Position numbers and translations under genes: made by a program. DNA of 64,000 bases from Nocardia australiensis. GTDB lineage: Bacteria > Actinomycetota > Actinomycetes > Mycobacteriales > Mycobacteriaceae. Shown piece by piece: positions 45,643 through 55,790 of the stretch. Within the stretch, counting starts at the first letter, position 1, and every line of letters begins with the position of its first letter. The notes below the pieces were generated by a model. That model did no database searches and had not been told where the DNA came from. It saw only the letters and a program-made list of their open reading frames with translations. The stretch is taken from assembly GCF_020733705.1 (NCBI RefSeq), contig NZ_JAJFZM010000002.1:1-64000 (forward strand), given 5' to 3'.

Positions 45643-46596
45643 CTACATTGGGCTGTCGATCGCGGGCGTGCGCGGCGCGGGCGGGACGTGGCCGGTGACG
45701 ATGCGGTGGATCAGTCGCGCGGCCGTTCGCGCGGTGCGATTGTCGATGTCGAGGCCGGGGTTGAGTTCCGCGACGTCGACGACCGCCAGCTTGCCGCTCG
45801 CGGTCACGCGGTCGCAGACGGATTGGATCGTCGCGAGCGGCACTCCGTACGCGGCGGGCGCGCTGACGCCGGGGGCAACGGCGGCGGGCAGGACATCGAG
45901 ATCGATGGTGAGGTACACCCGGTCCACGTCGGCGAGAAAGTCGTCGACGAATCGGTGTGCGCTCGTCGGATCGCAGTCGTCGTCGAGGAGATAGCGCCCG
46001 CCGAACCGCGCGGCGGTGTCGAAGAGCAGCGCGGTGTTGCTCGGCTGGCTGATGCCGAGAACCGCGTACCGCACGTCGCCGTCGGCCTCGAGGATCTGGC
46101 GGAACGGGGTGCCCGAGCTGGGAACGGGGTCCAGGCGCAGGTCGAAGTGCGCGTCGAGGTTGAGGATGCCGATCGTGGTTCCCGGTGTGCGCCAGGCTGA
46201 TTCGGCGAGTCCTAGGTAGGTGCCGTACGCGACTTCGTGCCCACCGCCGAGCACGACAGGAAAACCGCCTGCGTCCAGCACTGCGGTAACCGTGATGCCG
46301 AGTCGCCGCTGGCCGTCCTCCAGCCGTTCGTCGGTCACTGCGACGGTCCCGGCGTCGAACGCGCGAATCGGCGTGGCCAGCGCCATCGGCGACAGCGCGC
46401 GCCGCAGCGCGTCGGGCCCCGCCGCAGCGCCCGGCCTGCCGCTGTTGCGGCGGACTCCTTCGTCGCTGGCGAAACCGACGAACACGCACGAGGCCGGCGC
46501 ACCGCCCGGTTCGTACTGCTCGACGACCTGATGCCAGCGCAGATGCTCGGGGGCGGCGCCGTCGGTGCGGCCGGTCCAGCTGGGCAGCGAGTACAT
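45643..46596 (-). CDS. hutG: formimidoylglutamase HutG
   Basis: A 317-residue binuclear manganese enzyme of the arginase fold that hydrolyses N-formimino-L-glutamate to glutamate and formamide, the last hut step. Metal motifs: GGGHEVAYGTY, NLDAHFDLR and TIDLDVLPAAVAPGVSAPA. I start it at ATG 46596 (MYSLPSWTG), ten bases after the hutI stop, with GAGG upstream; an ATG at 46632 inside hutI is possible. Last gene of the leftward hut operon. Confidence 0.92.
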   Translation of the reverse strand: MYSLPSWTGRTDGAAPEHLRWHQVVEQYEPGGAPASCVFVGFASDEGVRRNSGRPGAAAGPDALRRALSPMALATPIRAFDAGTVAVTDERLEDGQRRLGITVTAVLDAGGFPVVLGGGHEVAYGTYLGLAESAWRTPGTTIGILNLDAHFDLRLDPVPSSGTPFRQILEADGDVRYAVLGISQPSNTALLFDTAARFGGRYLLDDDCDPTSAHRFVDDFLADVDRVYLTIDLDVLPAAVAPGVSAPAAYGVPLATIQSVCDRVTASGKLAVVDVAELNPGLDIDNRTARTAARLIHRIVTGHVPPAPRTPAIDSPM

Positions 46597-46606
46597 CGTG
46601 TCGGCC

Positions 46607-47782
46607 TCAGTTCGAGTGGGCGAGTGCGCCATTGCGCCACACCCGGCTGATCAGCGGAACGCCCGGACGGTAGGCCAGATGCAGATGCGAGGGCGCGTCG
46701 AGTGCCAGCGCGTCGGCTCGGGAACCGGGGCGCAGAGTGCCCACGTCGGTGCGGCGCAGGGCTCGGGCGCCGCCTGCGGTCGCGGCCCACACCGCTTCGT
46801 CGGGGGTCATGTGCAGATCGCGGACCGCGAGGGCGATGCAGAACGGCAGGCTGGTGGTGTAACTGGTGCCGGGGTTGCAGTCCGCACCGAGTGCGATCGT
46901 CACGCCCGCGTCGAGCAGTGCGCGCGCGTCCGGATAGCTGTTGCGGGTGCAGAAGTCGGCTCCCGGGAGCAGGGTGGCCACAGTGTCGCTCTGCGCCAGT
47001 GCGTCGATATCGGCCTCGTTCACGTGCGAGACGTGATCAACCGAGGCCGCGCCGAGTTCCACGGCCAACTGCACGCCGGGCCCCTGTCGCAGCTGGTTGC
47101 CGTGTACGCGGGGGACAAGCCCGTGGGCGATGCCTGTGGTGAGTACGGCATGAGCCTGGTCGCGATCGAAGGCACCCTGCTCGCAGAACACATCGATCCA
47201 GGTCGCGTGCGGAGCGCATTTCGGGATCATCTCGGCGCAGACCATCGCCACGTAGTCGTCGGCGCGGCCCGCGTATTCCGGCGGCGGGACGTGCGCGGCC
47301 AGCAGCGTCACCTCGTCGGTGAACCGGCCCGCGATCTGGACGCTGCGTAGTTCGTGCTCGACGGATTGGCCGTAGCCGCTTTTGCATTCGACGGTGGTAC
47401 TACCCGCCCGCAACGACTCGTCGAGCAGTCGCCGGACATTCGCGGCCAGCTGCTCGTCGGTCGCGGCCCGGGTCGCGTCGATGGTGGTCCTGATGCCGCC
47501 CGCGCCGTACGGCTGCCCGGACATGCGGGCCGCGAACTCTTCGGCTCGATCGCCGGCGAACACCAGGTGCGAGTGCGTCTCGACGAAGCCGGGCAGCACT
47601 GCCCGGCCCGCGAGGTCGTGGGCGAGATCCGCGGCGGGCGCGTCAGCGGTGTCGCCGACCCACGCTACGACACCGTCGTCGAAGACGATCGCGGCATCGC
47701 GGCGGATTCCGAGCGGGCCCTCGCCCAGGGTGGGGTCGTTGGTGACGAGGGTGCCGATGTCGGTCAGTGCGGTGGTGGGCAC
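46607..47782 (-). CDS. hutI: imidazolonepropionase HutI
   Basis: A 391-residue amidohydrolase that opens 4-imidazolone-5-propionate to formiminoglutamate. The metal motif H-x-H is in [12 protein letters not shown], followed by [11 protein letters not shown], the His-rich [25 protein letters not shown] and [19 protein letters not shown] start at 47782, with AGGAGAAG upstream and only 12 bases after the permease stop, so it belongs to one operon with the permease and hutG. Confidence 0.94.
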   Translation of the reverse strand: MPTTALTDIGTLVTNDPTLGEGPLGIRRDAAIVFDDGVVAWVGDTADAPAADLAHDLAGRAVLPGFVETHSHLVFAGDRAEEFAARMSGQPYGAGGIRTTIDATRAATDEQLAANVRRLLDESLRAGSTTVECKSGYGQSVEHELRSVQIAGRFTDEVTLLAAHVPPPEYAGRADDYVAMVCAEMIPKCAPHATWIDVFCEQGAFDRDQAHAVLTTGIAHGLVPRVHGNQLRQGPGVQLAVELGAASVDHVSHVNEADIDALAQSDTVATLLPGADFCTRNSYPDARALLDAGVTIALGADCNPGTSYTTSLPFCIALAVRDLHMTPDEAVWAATAGGARALRRTDVGTLRPGSRADALALDAPSHLHLAYRPGVPLISRVWRNGALAHSN

Positions 47783-47794
47783 GGGGGACTTCTC

Positions 47795-49231
47795 CTAGCT
47801 CCTGGCGTCGACCATGTCGGTGTGGGTGGGGTAGATCATCTGTGTGGGCGCGTTGTTGGTTCGCCTGGCGATCGGGTAGTAGATCGCACCGGTGAGCACG
47901 ATGCCGACGATCCACGAGATGTCCGCGCCGCCGAGCAGGTCGGTGATCGGGCCGGTGTAGAGCTTCTGCGCCAGGAACGGGATCTGGGCGAGTACCCCGA
48001 CTCCGTAGCAAGCCAATGCAGGCACATTCCACGCTCCGTAGCGGCCGTTCGGGTCGTAGAGCGCGGGCAGGTCGACGCGCTCTTTGGAGATCAAGTAGTA
48101 GTCGATCAGATTGATGGCACTCCACGGCGTGAACACCATCAGCAACATCAGCACGAAGTTCTTGAAGTTGTTCAGGAAGTCCGCGCTGGCGGCGATCGCG
48201 ATCAGCATCGAGACACCCACGAAAGCGAGGATGTACAGGGTCCGGGCGGTCGTGGAGATCCGGGAGCGGCCGTTGAAGGCGGTGACGGTAGTGAGGATCG
48301 ACATGAATCCGCCGTAGGCGTTGAGCACGTTGACAGTCAATTTGCCGACGACGATCACCAGGTAGATCAGGAACGCGACGATGGCAGGGCCCGCGAGCTT
48401 GCCGAGGAAACCGACCTGATCACTGAGGAAGGCGTCGCCCGCGACCGCGGCGACCAGCGCGCCGAAGGTCATTGACCACTGCGAGCCGATGACGCTGCCT
48501 AGGAATGTCGACCAGAAGGTGGTGCGCTCGCTGGTGGTGCGCGGGAGGTAGCGGGAGTAGTCGGCGACGTAGGGGCCGAAGGTCAGCTGCCAGCCCGCGC
48601 CGAAGGAGATCGCGAGCAGGAAGGTCACCAGATCGAAACCGGTGACGCCGACGAAGTCGGCGACCGGGTACTCGCTGAACAGCCGGATCGCCAGATAGGT
48701 GAAACCCACGATGCCGATGACCGTCGCGATCCGGCCGACGACGTGGATCAATCGGTAGCCGGTGACTGCGACAAAAGCCGTGAGACCGCCGAAGACGAGG
48801 ATGCCGACGCTCGGGTTGTCGATGTGGAGGATGTTGTTCACCGCCTGACCGGCAAGCACCGTTCCGGTCGCCGCGAAGCCGAGATACATCAGGATCACCA
48901 GCAACAGCGGGACCACCGCGCCCTTGACGCCGAACTGGGCGCGGCTGGAGATCATCTGCGGCAGACCCATGCGCGGCCCCTGCGCGGAGTGCAGGGCCAT
49001 CACCGCTCCGCCGAAGACATTGCCGATCAGTAGACCGAGGATCGCCCATACCGCGTCGGCGCCGAAGACGACCGCGAGTGCGCCGTCGACGATGGCGGTG
49101 ATCTGCATGTTCGCCCCGAACCACAGCGTGAACTGGCTGCGGGGTGTGCCGTGTCGCTCGTTATCGGGAACGACATCGATGGTCCGGCGTTCGGGGGTGA
49201 GGAGGTCCTCGGGTTTGCCGTTGCTGGTCAT
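47795..49231 (-). CDS. purine-cytosine (NCS1) permease family transporter
   Basis: A 478-residue membrane protein with about twelve hydrophobic segments. QFTLWFGANMQITAIVDGAL near residue 35, GLPQMISSRAQFGVKGAVVP and FGAGWQLTFGPYVADYSRYL are NCS1 signatures. NCS1 proteins usually import nucleobases, allantoin or hydantoins. As first gene of the leftward hut operon it may bring in urocanate, an imidazole or histidine itself; that is inference from position. ATG 49231 is used. Confidence 0.88.
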   Translation of the reverse strand: MTSNGKPEDLLTPERRTIDVVPDNERHGTPRSQFTLWFGANMQITAIVDGALAVVFGADAVWAILGLLIGNVFGGAVMALHSAQGPRMGLPQMISSRAQFGVKGAVVPLLLVILMYLGFAATGTVLAGQAVNNILHIDNPSVGILVFGGLTAFVAVTGYRLIHVVGRIATVIGIVGFTYLAIRLFSEYPVADFVGVTGFDLVTFLLAISFGAGWQLTFGPYVADYSRYLPRTTSERTTFWSTFLGSVIGSQWSMTFGALVAAVAGDAFLSDQVGFLGKLAGPAIVAFLIYLVIVVGKLTVNVLNAYGGFMSILTTVTAFNGRSRISTTARTLYILAFVGVSMLIAIAASADFLNNFKNFVLMLLMVFTPWSAINLIDYYLISKERVDLPALYDPNGRYGAWNVPALACYGVGVLAQIPFLAQKLYTGPITDLLGGADISWIVGIVLTGAIYYPIARRTNNAPTQMIYPTHTDMVDARS

Positions 49232-49333
49232 TGTTGGCCTGTCTTTCTGCGGTGACACCGGCGGGCGCGTTTCCTGCACTCGCCGATGGCCTGTGGGCAG
49301 GCGATGCTGTGCGCTGTGTCACGTCCAGGCATA

Positions 49334-49420
49334 TGTATAAACCTGTATATACAAGCTGTCAAGCTAGAGTTCTTGGCCGATAGTCGAGCGTTGACAGCGC
49401 TGTATATACAGGTTTATACA
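49334..49420. promoter_or_regulatory. divergent hut promoters with HutC-type operators in the spacers
   Basis: Leftward: TTGACA (complement of 49357-49362), 17-bp spacer, TATACA (complement of 49334-49339). Rightward: TTGACA (49391-49396), 18-bp spacer, TATACA (49415-49420). In each spacer lies the palindrome TGTATATACA (49344-49353 and 49401-49410). The two promoters form a near-perfect inverted repeat of about 30 bp. A GntR/HutC dimer on the palindrome would sit exactly between -35 and -10 and block RNA polymerase. Confidence 0.8.
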
Positions 49421-49508
49421 TGTAACACCCGATGTGACAGGCCCCACAGGCCGAGCCTTCGTGCACCGCCCGCATCCTCGCCCCCATTTTTGATCCCGGG
49501 AGAATGGT

Positions 49509-50927
49509 TTGAACAAGACTGCCGCCGTGCTGACAAGAGGTCTCACCGCCCGCCACATCCGATTCATCGCACTGGGATCGGCCATCGGGACCGGGCTGTT
49601 CTACGGCTCGGCAGAGGCGATCCATCGTGCGGGGCCGTCGGTGCTGCTGGCCTACCTGATCGGCGGCGCCGCCATCTACATCGTGCTGCGCGCGCTGGGG
49701 GAGATGGCGGTGAGCGACCCGGTCTCCGGTTCGTTCGGCGAATACGCCAGCAAGCACCTCGGCCCGCTGGCCGGGTTCGTGACCGGGTGGACCTACACCT
49801 TCGAGATGGTGATCGTCTGTCTCGCCGATGTCACCGCGTTCGGCGTGTATATGGGGTTCTGGTATCCCGACGTGCCCAGGTGGATCTGGGTGCTGGCGAT
49901 CATCTTCTTCATCGGCGCGATCAACCTCCTGCACGTCAAGGTGTTCGGTGAGGTCGAGTTCTGGTTCAGCCTGGTCAAGGTTGCCGCGATCGTGGCGATG
50001 ATCATCGGTGGCATCGCCATCCTGATATTCGGTTTCGGCGTCCACGACACCGCGACCGGTGTGGCCAACCTGTGGTCCGACGGCGGGTTCTTTCCCGCCG
50101 GGTTCGGCGGATTCGTCGCCTGCTTCGCGATTGTGATGTTCGCCTTCGGCGGGACCGAGATCATCGGGATCACGGCGGGGGAGGCCGAGCAGCCCGAACG
50201 CGCCATCCCGCGCGCGATCAACACCGTCCCGGTCCGGATCATCCTGTTCTACGTACTCACGCTCGCCGTGATCATGGCGATCAATCCGTGGCAGGGCATC
50301 GGTTCCGAAGGGAGTCCCTTTGTGCAGATCTTCCAGGGCCTCGGTATCGGTCCCGCGGCCACTGTGCTCAATGTCGTGGTGATCACCGCGGCACTGTCGG
50401 CCATCAACAGCGACATCTTCGGCGCGGGCCGGATGATGTACGGCATGGCGCAGCGTGGCCAGGCGCCCGAGGCGATGCGGCAGGTCTCCCGCAACGGCGT
50501 GCCCTGGATGACGGTGGTCATCATGACGGTCGCACTGCTGGTCGGGGTGCTACTCAACTATCTGATCCCGGACAAGGTGTTCCTGGTCATCGCATCGATC
50601 GCCACCTTCGCGACCATCTTCGTCTGGCTGATGATCCTGCTGTCGCAGTACCGTTCACGCAAGCGGATGAACGTCGCCGAAGTAGCCGCGCTGAAGTTCC
50701 CGGTGCCGTTCTGGCCCTACGGCCAGCTGATCACGATCGGGTTCCTGGTGTTCGTGATCGGTGTGATCGCCTTCGACGCCGACAGCAGGGTGGCGCTGAT
50801 CGTCGGCGCAGGGTGGCTGGCGCTGCTGTTCCTCGCGTATCGCCGGTGGGTTCGCCCCGAACGGACGGCGCCCGATGCAATGGCGGTCGATCGACCGGTC
50901 GATGAACCGGTCGCCGATATCGCTTGA
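49509..50927 (+). CDS. amino-acid permease (probable histidine transporter)
   Basis: A 472-residue APC/AAT-family permease with twelve membrane segments: [20 protein letters not shown] near the N-terminus (helix 1 substrate motif), [43 protein letters not shown] members import amino acids by proton symport. Start at TTG 49509, with GGGAG eight bases upstream; the nearby ATG 49504 hits a stop at once. It precedes hutH in the rightward operon, so histidine is the likely substrate. Confidence 0.88.
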   Translation: MNKTAAVLTRGLTARHIRFIALGSAIGTGLFYGSAEAIHRAGPSVLLAYLIGGAAIYIVLRALGEMAVSDPVSGSFGEYASKHLGPLAGFVTGWTYTFEMVIVCLADVTAFGVYMGFWYPDVPRWIWVLAIIFFIGAINLLHVKVFGEVEFWFSLVKVAAIVAMIIGGIAILIFGFGVHDTATGVANLWSDGGFFPAGFGGFVACFAIVMFAFGGTEIIGITAGEAEQPERAIPRAINTVPVRIILFYVLTLAVIMAINPWQGIGSEGSPFVQIFQGLGIGPAATVLNVVVITAALSAINSDIFGAGRMMYGMAQRGQAPEAMRQVSRNGVPWMTVVIMTVALLVGVLLNYLIPDKVFLVIASIATFATIFVWLMILLSQYRSRKRMNVAEVAALKFPVPFWPYGQLITIGFLVFVIGVIAFDADSRVALIVGAGWLALLFLAYRRWVRPERTAPDAMAVDRPVDEPVADIA

Positions 50928-50968
50928 AATTCGTTGTCCTGCACATTATTCGGAATGGAGAAGAAGCT

Positions 50969-52555
50969 GTGAATATCGACGCCGTGCGGAATGGGGCGGG
51001 ACACGTCTCGGCCACCGCCGAAGCCGTCGTCGTCGGAACCGGTCCGGTGACGCCCGATGACGTGGTGGGGGTTGCCAGGGACGGGGCTCCGGTGCGTCTG
51101 TCCGAGGAGGCGCTCACCGCGATCGGGGAGAGCCGTGAGCGGATCGAGGAGTTGGCAGCGGACCCGAAGCCCGTCTACGGCGTTTCGACCGGCTTCGGCG
51201 CGCTCGCCGTCCGCCACATACCGTTGGAGTTGCGTAAACAGTTGCAGCGCAGCCTGATTCGGTCACATGCCGCCGGTTCGGGTCAGGAGGTGGAGCGTGA
51301 GGTGGTGCGCGCGCTGATGCTGCTGCGGCTCTCGACGCTGGCCACCGGCCGCACCGGCGTCCGACCGGTGGTGGCGCAGGCGTATGCCGCGTTGCTGTCC
51401 GCCGGGATCACGCCGGTGGTGCACGAATACGGCAGTCTCGGCTGCTCCGGCGACCTGGCTCCGCTGGCGCATGTGGCGCTCGCCGTGATCGGAGAGGGCA
51501 TGGTGCGCGACGCCGATGGCGAGCTCATGCCCGCCGCGCAGGCGTTGGCCGCGGCCGGAATCGAGCCGGTCGAGCTCGAGGAGAAGGAAGGCCTCGCGCT
51601 GATCAACGGCACCGACGGCATGTTGGGCATGCTGGTGCTCGCCTGCCATGATCTGCGCAAGTTGCTCAAACTGGCGGATGTGACGGCCGCGATGAGCGTG
51701 GAGGGTCTGCTCGGCACCGACAAGGTGTTCGCTGCTGATCTCCAGGCGCTGCGTCCGCAGCCGGGCCAGGCGATCGCCGCAGCCAACATGACCAGGCTGC
51801 TGGCCGGTTCGGCCATCGTGGCCAGCCACGCGACACCCGACTGCACCGTCGTGCAGGACGCGTACTCGTTGCGGTGCGCACCGCAGGTCGCGGGCGGTGC
51901 GAGGGATACCCTGGCGCACGCCGAGCGTGTCGCGGGTTTCGAGCTGGCGAGCGCGGTCGATAATCCGGTGGTCACCCTGGACGGTCGCGTGGAATCCAAT
52001 GGAAACTTCCACGGTGCGCCGGTCGCCTACGTGCTGGACTTCCTGGCCATCGTCGTCGCCGACGTCGCCAGCATCAGCGAGCGCCGCACCGACCGCTTCC
52101 TGGACAAGGCCCGCAACCATGGCCTCCCGCCCTTCCTGGCCGACGATCCCGGCGTCGACAGCGGCCACATGATCGCCCAGTACACCCAGGCCGCCATCGT
52201 CTCCGAGCTCAAGCGCCTGGCCGCGCCCGCCAGTGTCGACTCGATTCCGTCCTCCGCGATGCAGGAAGACCATGTGTCGATGGGCTGGTCGGCGGCCCGC
52301 AAGCTCCGCCGATCCATCGACGGCCTGACCCGGGTACTCGCAATCGAAGCACTCACCGCGGCACGGGCCCTGGACCTGCGCGCCCCGCTCACCCCCGCAC
52401 CCGCGACGGCAGCCGTCCGCGACGTCCTCCGGGAACACGTCGAAGGACCCGGACCCGACCGTCATCTCGCCCCCGAGATCGACAAGGTCGTCGAGTTGGC
52501 GGCGTCCGGTGCGCTGCTCGACGGCGCAGAGTCGGTGGCCGGTCGGCTGGGCTGA
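50969..52555 (+). CDS. hutH: histidine ammonia-lyase HutH
   Basis: A 528-residue MIO enzyme that deaminates histidine to urocanate. KPVYGVSTGFGALAVRHI, the motif GSLGCSGDLAPLAH and EDHVSMGWSAARK are typical. The three residues that form the MIO group are Cys-Ser-Gly, not the usual Ala-Ser-Gly. GTG 50969 follows GGAGAAG and is preferred over the frame extension reaching into the permease gene. Tetrameric, cytosolic, in operon with the permease upstream. Confidence 0.94.
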   Translation: MNIDAVRNGAGHVSATAEAVVVGTGPVTPDDVVGVARDGAPVRLSEEALTAIGESRERIEELAADPKPVYGVSTGFGALAVRHIPLELRKQLQRSLIRSHAAGSGQEVEREVVRALMLLRLSTLATGRTGVRPVVAQAYAALLSAGITPVVHEYGSLGCSGDLAPLAHVALAVIGEGMVRDADGELMPAAQALAAAGIEPVELEEKEGLALINGTDGMLGMLVLACHDLRKLLKLADVTAAMSVEGLLGTDKVFAADLQALRPQPGQAIAAANMTRLLAGSAIVASHATPDCTVVQDAYSLRCAPQVAGGARDTLAHAERVAGFELASAVDNPVVTLDGRVESNGNFHGAPVAYVLDFLAIVVADVASISERRTDRFLDKARNHGLPPFLADDPGVDSGHMIAQYTQAAIVSELKRLAAPASVDSIPSSAMQEDHVSMGWSAARKLRRSIDGLTRVLAIEALTAARALDLRAPLTPAPATAAVRDVLREHVEGPGPDRHLAPEIDKVVELAASGALLDGAESVAGRLG

Positions 52556-52765
52556 CACGGCAGCCATGACCGCACCCTCGGTCGGATCGGCCGGAGGCAC
52601 AGTCGTGCACGGCCCGGGATCGCCTCGTGCGCAGATGGTTTCGGCCGAATAGTTCGGTGACAGATCCATGGAGGGGCGTGGATCGCCGCGTGTGGCCTGT
52701 CCGTCCGTGCGCACGGGGCTCAGAAGTGAAAATTCTCGGAGCGGGCGCGAGGGCTTTGCTCCGGC

Positions 52766-53475
52766 CTACCAGGGAATGGTGCCTTCGGCGTCGAATAAGC
52801 CTCCGGTGGGTCCATCAGGGTCCACCTGGGCCATGCGCACAATGATCTCGGCGCCCTGCTCGACAGTTTGGATGCCGGTGTTGCCATTCAGATCGGTCTT
52901 GGTGAAACCAGGCTCCACCGCGTTGATTCGCATGTTCGGGAACGCCGTCGCGTACTGCACAGTGATCATGTTGACGGCAATTTTCGACGCCGGGTAGGCG
53001 ACACCTGGATAGGCGTAAGCCGAGGTGCCGGGAGTGGCGACCCGAGTCAGCGAGGACAGGCCGCTACTGACATTGACCACGACCGGGGCGGCGGAACCCT
53101 GCAACAGTGGAAGAAAAGCATGGGTGACGCGCACCATGCCGAAGACGTTCGTCTCAAATGTGCGCCGCATCAAGTCGGCCGTCACCTCAGCGGCGCCGAT
53201 CGCGGCATTCGTGCCCCCCACTCCGCCGCCACCCCGGCATTGTTGATCAGGACGTCCAGCCCGCCGTCGGCTTCGACGGTATCGACCGCGGCCCGCACGG
53301 ACGCGTCGTCGGTGACGTCGAGCTGGACGACGCGCGCGCCGAGCTGATCGGAGGCCCGGCGGCCCCGTTCGATGTCCCGGCTTCCGATATAGACGATGTG
53401 GCCCGCGATGACGAGCCGGCGGGCTGTCTCGAACCCGAGACCTTTGTTTGCTCCAGTAACCAGAATTGCTGCCAT
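52766..53475 (-). pseudogene. short-chain dehydrogenase interrupted by a single-base frameshift
   Basis: From ATG 53475 the frame reads MAAILVTGANKGLGFETARR down to VLINNAGVAAEWG, then leaves the family. The other half follows in the next frame: TNAAIGAAEVTADLMRRTFE, NVSSGLSSLTRVATPG, YPASKIAVN, ending at 52766. The break is at a run of six G/C (53214-53219); seven would restore the frame. All catalytic residues (G-x-x-x-G-x-G, NNAG, S, Y-x-x-x-K) are intact, so this is a very recent mutation, a phase-variable tract or a sequencing error. Confidence 0.8.
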
Positions 53476-53499
53476 ACCACCAACGCTAGAATTTAGAGC

Positions 53500-53952
53500 G
53501 TGCTCGAAGTCAAGCTCCAGCCGCTGTCCGGACCTGCCCACTCGGAACCTTTGGACGAAATGAGCATCGCCGAGGCCGCGCGCCGGACCGGGGTCAGCGC
53601 GCATACCCTGCGGTACTACGAACGTGCGGGCCTCGTCGTCAGACCCGTCGATCGCACTCACAGCGGACGGCGGCGCTACCGGCAACTCGACCTCGACTGG
53701 ATTGCCGTCTGTACCAAGTTGCGGGCCACCGGTATGCCCATCAGGAAAATCCGGCATTATGCCCAACTCGTATCCGCCGGGCGCGGTAACGAGCAGCAAC
53801 GACTCGACCTATTCGAGGCGCACCGCGCCAGCGTGCGCGCCAAGATCGCTGAACTGCAGAACAACCTCGAACTCATCGACCACAAGATCGACGTATACCG
53901 CGGTCGGCTCGCCCCAGGCGAAGCCGACCAACTCTGGGCGCCCAACCACTGA
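53500..53952 (+). CDS. MerR-family regulator divergent from the SDR gene
   Basis: A 150-residue protein: HTH at MSIAEAARRTGVSAHTLRYY then ERAGLVVRPVDRTHSGRRRY (about residues 21-60), followed by a long dimerisation helix (AKIAELQNNLELIDHKIDVY) as in regulators of the SoxR/AdhR type. A -10 box TAGAAT ends about eight bases before GTG 53500, so the transcript may be leaderless. It faces away from the SDR gene, an arrangement seen with AdhR-type aldehyde regulators, and may control it. An ATG at 53560 is an alternative start. Confidence 0.85.
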   Translation: MLEVKLQPLSGPAHSEPLDEMSIAEAARRTGVSAHTLRYYERAGLVVRPVDRTHSGRRRYRQLDLDWIAVCTKLRATGMPIRKIRHYAQLVSAGRGNEQQRLDLFEAHRASVRAKIAELQNNLELIDHKIDVYRGRLAPGEADQLWAPNH

Positions 53953-53978
53953 ACTGCGCCGAGTAGGCAGCGCCGAAA

Positions 53979-55658
<1,680 letters not shown>

Positions 55659-55714
55659 GAGTTCTCTCCTCGAATGATGATATGTGCGCCGGGTCACTAA
55701 AATCAGCGGTTAGG

Positions 55715-55746
55715 TGTATAGTCCTGTATATACAACTAACTGTCAA
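55715..55746. promoter_or_regulatory. hutU/gdh intergenic operator and promoter
   Basis: TGTATATACA (55725-55734) is identical to the two operators at the hutI/hutT promoters. On the minus strand a TTGACA (complement of 55741-55746) and a TATACA (complement of 55715-55720) flank it, but 20 bp apart, wider than the 17-18 bp of the other two. One bound HutC could control both hutU and the divergent glutamate dehydrogenase. Confidence 0.7.
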
Positions 55747-55790
55747 GCGTACCGGGTGGAAGTGGGCAGCTTCCGCTGGAAGGTAGTGAC

